Source: DAIQNV01 sp038748775
GTDB lineage: Bacteria > Planctomycetota > Phycisphaerae > Phycisphaerales > UBA1924
DNA: 64,000 nucleotides
Direction: 5' to 3'
Assembly (NCBI GenBank): GCA_038748775.1
Contig: JBCDIT010000005.1
Coordinates: 255,100 to 319,099, forward strand
Shown: in pieces, positions 61,903-64,000 of the stretch
Layout: each line of letters opens with the position of its first letter
How positions within the stretch are numbered: position 1 is the first letter of the stretch
The notes under the pieces: model-generated
What the model saw: only the letters and a program-made list of their open reading frames with translations
What the model was told of the DNA's origin: nothing
The model's database searches: none
Program-made: the position numbers and the translations under genes

Positions 61903-63918
61903 TCAAAGCGTCCTCTTCACCTCGACCATCCGGTAGCACTCCAGGATGTCGCCTTCCTTGATGTCGTCGTAGCCGGCGATCTTCATGCCGCACTCGGTGT
62001 TGGCCCTGACTTCCTTGACGTCGTCCTTCACACGCTTGAGCTGTTCGAGCGTGCGGTCGTTCTCGATGACGATGTCGTTGCGTGTCACGCGGATCAGCGC
62101 GTCGCGTTGGACGGTGCCGTCGGTGACGTAGCAACCGGCGATCATGCCGACCTTCGAGACCTTGAACACCTTGCGGACCTCGGCGTGGCCCAGGATGTCC
62201 ATCTTGAGATCGGGCTCGAGAAGACCCTCGGCCGCCTTCTTCATGTCCTCGACGATGTCGTAGATGACCTTGTAAGGCCTGATCTCGACACCCTTGGACT
62301 CGGCGGCGCTGCGGGCCTTGGCGCTCGGGATGACGTTGAAGCCGACGATGACCGCGTTCGAGGCCTCGGCGAGGATCACGTCCGACTCGGTCACACCGCC
62401 GACCGCGGAGTGCAGCACGCGGACCTTGACCTCTTCGCCCGATACCTTCTCGATCTCGTTCTTGAGCACGTCGACCGAGCCCTGCACGTCCGCCTTGAGG
62501 ACGACCAAGATCTCCTTGAGCTCCGCTTCGGCGAGCTGGCTGAACATCCGGTCGAGCGTCGCCTTGGGCTGAGCAAGCTGGGCCTCGCGCTCGGCGTGAC
62601 GGCGCTGCTCGGCCGCCTGCTCCGCCTTCTTGAGGCTGTCGACCACGTAGAACTTGTCGCCGACATCCGGCAACGCGTCGATACCGGAGATCTGCACCGG
62701 AACCGGCGGCAGGGCCTCCTTGAGACGCTTGCCCCGGTCGTCGGTGATGTCACGCACACGCCCGAACGCCCGGCCCATGACGACGAAGTCGCCGACCTTG
62801 AGCTTGCCTTCTTGGACGAGGATGTTCGCGACCGAACCGCGGCCCTCGACCGGCTTGGCCTCGACAACGGTGCCGCGAGCGGCGCCGCCGTGGTCTGCGG
62901 TCAGTTCGAGGACCTGTGCCTGGAGGTCAAGGATCTCGAGCAGTTCCTGGATGCCCTCGCCCTTGATCGCGCTGGTCCGGACGACCTCGATATCGCCGCC
63001 CCAGTCGATCGGGTTCAACTCGTGCTCGGCGAGCTGACCGAGGATCTTCTGGATGTTGGTGTCCGTGGCCTCGGCCTTGTCGATCTTGTTGAGCGCGACG
63101 ACAATCGGGACACCGGCCGCCTTCGCGTGGGCGATCGACTCGATCGTCTGAGGCATCACCCCGTCGTCGGCCGCGACGACGAGCACCACGATGTCGGTCA
63201 CGTTCGCCCCGCGGGCCCGCATGCTCGTAAACGCTTCGTGGCCAGGCGTGTCGATGAAGACCACGTTACGGCTTTCATCCCCGATCGTCAGCGGAACGCG
63301 GAACGCGCTGGTCGCCTGGGTGATGCCGCCGGCTTCACCATCGGCGACGTTCGCGTTTCGGATGCGATCGAGCAGGCTCGTCTTTCCGTGGTCCACGTGA
63401 CCGAGGATGGTCACGATCGGGCCGCGCGGCTGCTCATCAACGACCACACGGGCCTCGAACGACTCGGACACCTGCTGCTCGGCGGACTTGGCCTCGACCA
63501 CCTCGAGCTCGATGTCGTAGTCGATCATGATCTCCTGGGCCTTCTCGGTCTCGATGCCCGAGTTGATCGTCGCCATCGTGCCCTGCATGAAGAGCCTCTT
63601 GACGATGTCGGCGCCCTTGACGCCGGTAGCCGCGGAGAGGTCCTTGATGGTGAACGGCTCGGAGATCGTGACCTTGCCGCCCTTCTGAGCCGGGGTCTGT
63701 GCGCGGTCGCCGCCGCCGCCGGTGCGGCGCAACTGCTGGCGGCGCTGCTTGAGGTAGCCGCCCGACTTTTGCAGGCGCATCTCGCGCTCGGCGAGGTCCT
63801 GCTCACTGAACCCGCCCGAGGGCACGTCGGTCCGGCCGCCGCGACGGCGATCGTTCGCGTCACGTCGTCCACCGCCAGCACCACCGGGCCCGCAGCCCGG
63901 GGTGCGGTGGAACTGCAC
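61903..63918 (-). CDS. infB: Translation initiation factor IF-2, probably 5'-truncated by the right-edge join
   Basis: Some 671 residues of IF-2 are readable. Present are the IF2-N2-type motif (SEPFTIKDLSAATGVKGADIVKRLF) and the GTPase G1 (GHVDHGKTSL). G3 (DTPGHEAF) and G4 (NKID) follow. The later beta-barrel and IF2-C regions are complete, up to EGDILECYRMVEVKRTL. Planctomycete IF-2 normally has a longer N-terminus; here a Gly/Arg-rich linker starts abruptly at a GTG, and an in-frame stop lies at 63955-63957. The first ~20 bases (63901-63919) appear to belong to a foreign hemF segment, so the true gene is cut at about 63899. Confidence 0.93.
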   Translation of the reverse strand: MQFHRTPGCGPGGAGGGRRDANDRRRGGRTDVPSGGFSEQDLAEREMRLQKSGGYLKQRRQQLRRTGGGGDRAQTPAQKGGKVTISEPFTIKDLSAATGVKGADIVKRLFMQGTMATINSGIETEKAQEIMIDYDIELEVVEAKSAEQQVSESFEARVVVDEQPRGPIVTILGHVDHGKTSLLDRIRNANVADGEAGGITQATSAFRVPLTIGDESRNVVFIDTPGHEAFTSMRARGANVTDIVVLVVAADDGVMPQTIESIAHAKAAGVPIVVALNKIDKAEATDTNIQKILGQLAEHELNPIDWGGDIEVVRTSAIKGEGIQELLEILDLQAQVLELTADHGGAARGTVVEAKPVEGRGSVANILVQEGKLKVGDFVVMGRAFGRVRDITDDRGKRLKEALPPVPVQISGIDALPDVGDKFYVVDSLKKAEQAAEQRRHAEREAQLAQPKATLDRMFSQLAEAELKEILVVLKADVQGSVDVLKNEIEKVSGEEVKVRVLHSAVGGVTESDVILAEASNAVIVGFNVIPSAKARSAAESKGVEIRPYKVIYDIVEDMKKAAEGLLEPDLKMDILGHAEVRKVFKVSKVGMIAGCYVTDGTVQRDALIRVTRNDIVIENDRTLEQLKRVKDDVKEVRANTECGMKIAGYDDIKEGDILECYRMVEVKRTL

Positions 63919-64000
63919 CCTAAAGGAGGCTTGCGATCGCAGCCATCCTGAGTACTACAACACCTTCAAGCTCTGGTGTGACGAATATTTTTATCTCAAG
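63917..64000 (+). CDS. Coproporphyrinogen III oxidase (HemF) fragment at right edge
   Basis: Reading the plus strand from 63917 gives 28 codons that match the core of HemF: TLKEACDRSHPEYYNTFKLW followed by CDEYFYLK. In known HemF proteins the sequence reads FHRTLKEACD...YY..FK.WCDEYF.LKHR. G+C is about 46%, well below the rest. No start or stop is visible; it is an internal piece open to the window end. It is likely from a different locus or organism joined to infB. The call rests on one strong motif. Confidence 0.7.

Noticed and set aside
61885..63951. Plus-strand open frame of 688 codons across infB
   Set aside because: It is antisense to IF-2 and the translation is a repetitive Asp/Leu/Arg shadow. 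The true signal on the plus strand here is only the final hemF fragment, in another frame.

Overview
The window is a GC-rich (roughly two-thirds G+C by eye), densely coded stretch with short or overlapping gene junctions and no phage, CRISPR or insertion-sequence genes. The organism looks like a diderm bacterium of the Planctomycetota, most likely a Phycisphaerae-type lineage. Supporting signs are an lpxA gene and an OmpH/Skp-like protein (outer membrane), a PEP-CTERM-like sorting tail ending in RRRR, an acidic secreted protein with calcium loops, DUF418 membrane proteins, several TPR lipoproteins, and only a remnant dcw cluster (rsmH, LysM protein, FtsL-like, FtsI). The taxonomic call is an inference from gene content, not from a marker-gene comparison.

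Layout. Bases 1-6053 (minus strand) carry a partial secreted calcium-loop protein, rpoD and dnaG. Bases 6110-12827 (plus) carry acylphosphatase, a HAD phosphatase, a DUF418 protein, two unknowns, clpX and a HEAT-like membrane-anchored protein. Bases 12834-21205 (minus) carry a sulfotransferase-like protein, a ParA-type pair, aroB, rsfS, a methyltransferase, a YycJ-like metallo-hydrolase and lpxA. Bases 21452-27228 hold lipB, an OmpH-like protein (minus), rsmH, a LysM protein, an FtsL-like protein and ftsI. Bases 27215-32376 (minus) carry two lipoproteins and an oversized valS. Bases 32476-37034 hold a TPR protein, a small membrane protein, prfB, a tandem pair of STAS-like proteins, a DUF429 protein and a small membrane protein. 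Bases 37130-45050 contain the three pyruvate dehydrogenase genes (E2, E1-beta, E1-alpha), separated by a sulfotransferase, a DUF418 protein and a methyltransferase-glycosyltransferase fusion. Bases 45236-55378 carry a CtpA-type protease, an MFS transporter, tRNA-Arg(CCG), a LolA-like secreted protein, nth, a DUF4149-like protein, a TIM-barrel-like protein, a DUF1643 protein and two paralogous lipoproteins flanking a PEP-CTERM-like protein. Bases 55454-63918 (minus) carry a translation and ribosome-maturation run: infB, an unknown, DUF503, rbfA, an HhH-GPD-like protein, a very large TPR lipoprotein and yebC.

Most notable points. (1) A ParA/MinD-class ATPase carries a C-terminal glycogen-binding CBM48 module. 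Its downstream neighbour looks like a degenerate MinD-fold protein without a Walker A lysine. Together they suggest an undescribed system that positions glycogen or another alpha-glucan. (2) A dispersed element of about 137 bp occurs twice in inverted orientation, each time in a divergent promoter region; one copy has 7-bp terminal inverted repeats. (3) ValS has an insertion of about 130 residues in its catalytic core. (4) The last ~100 bases appear to be a chimeric join: infB lacks its N-terminus, and the right edge encodes an internal HemF fragment with a 19-base segment in flipped orientation. (5) There is a methyltransferase-glycosyltransferase fusion, tandem paralog pairs and a degenerate DNA-glycosylase-fold protein.
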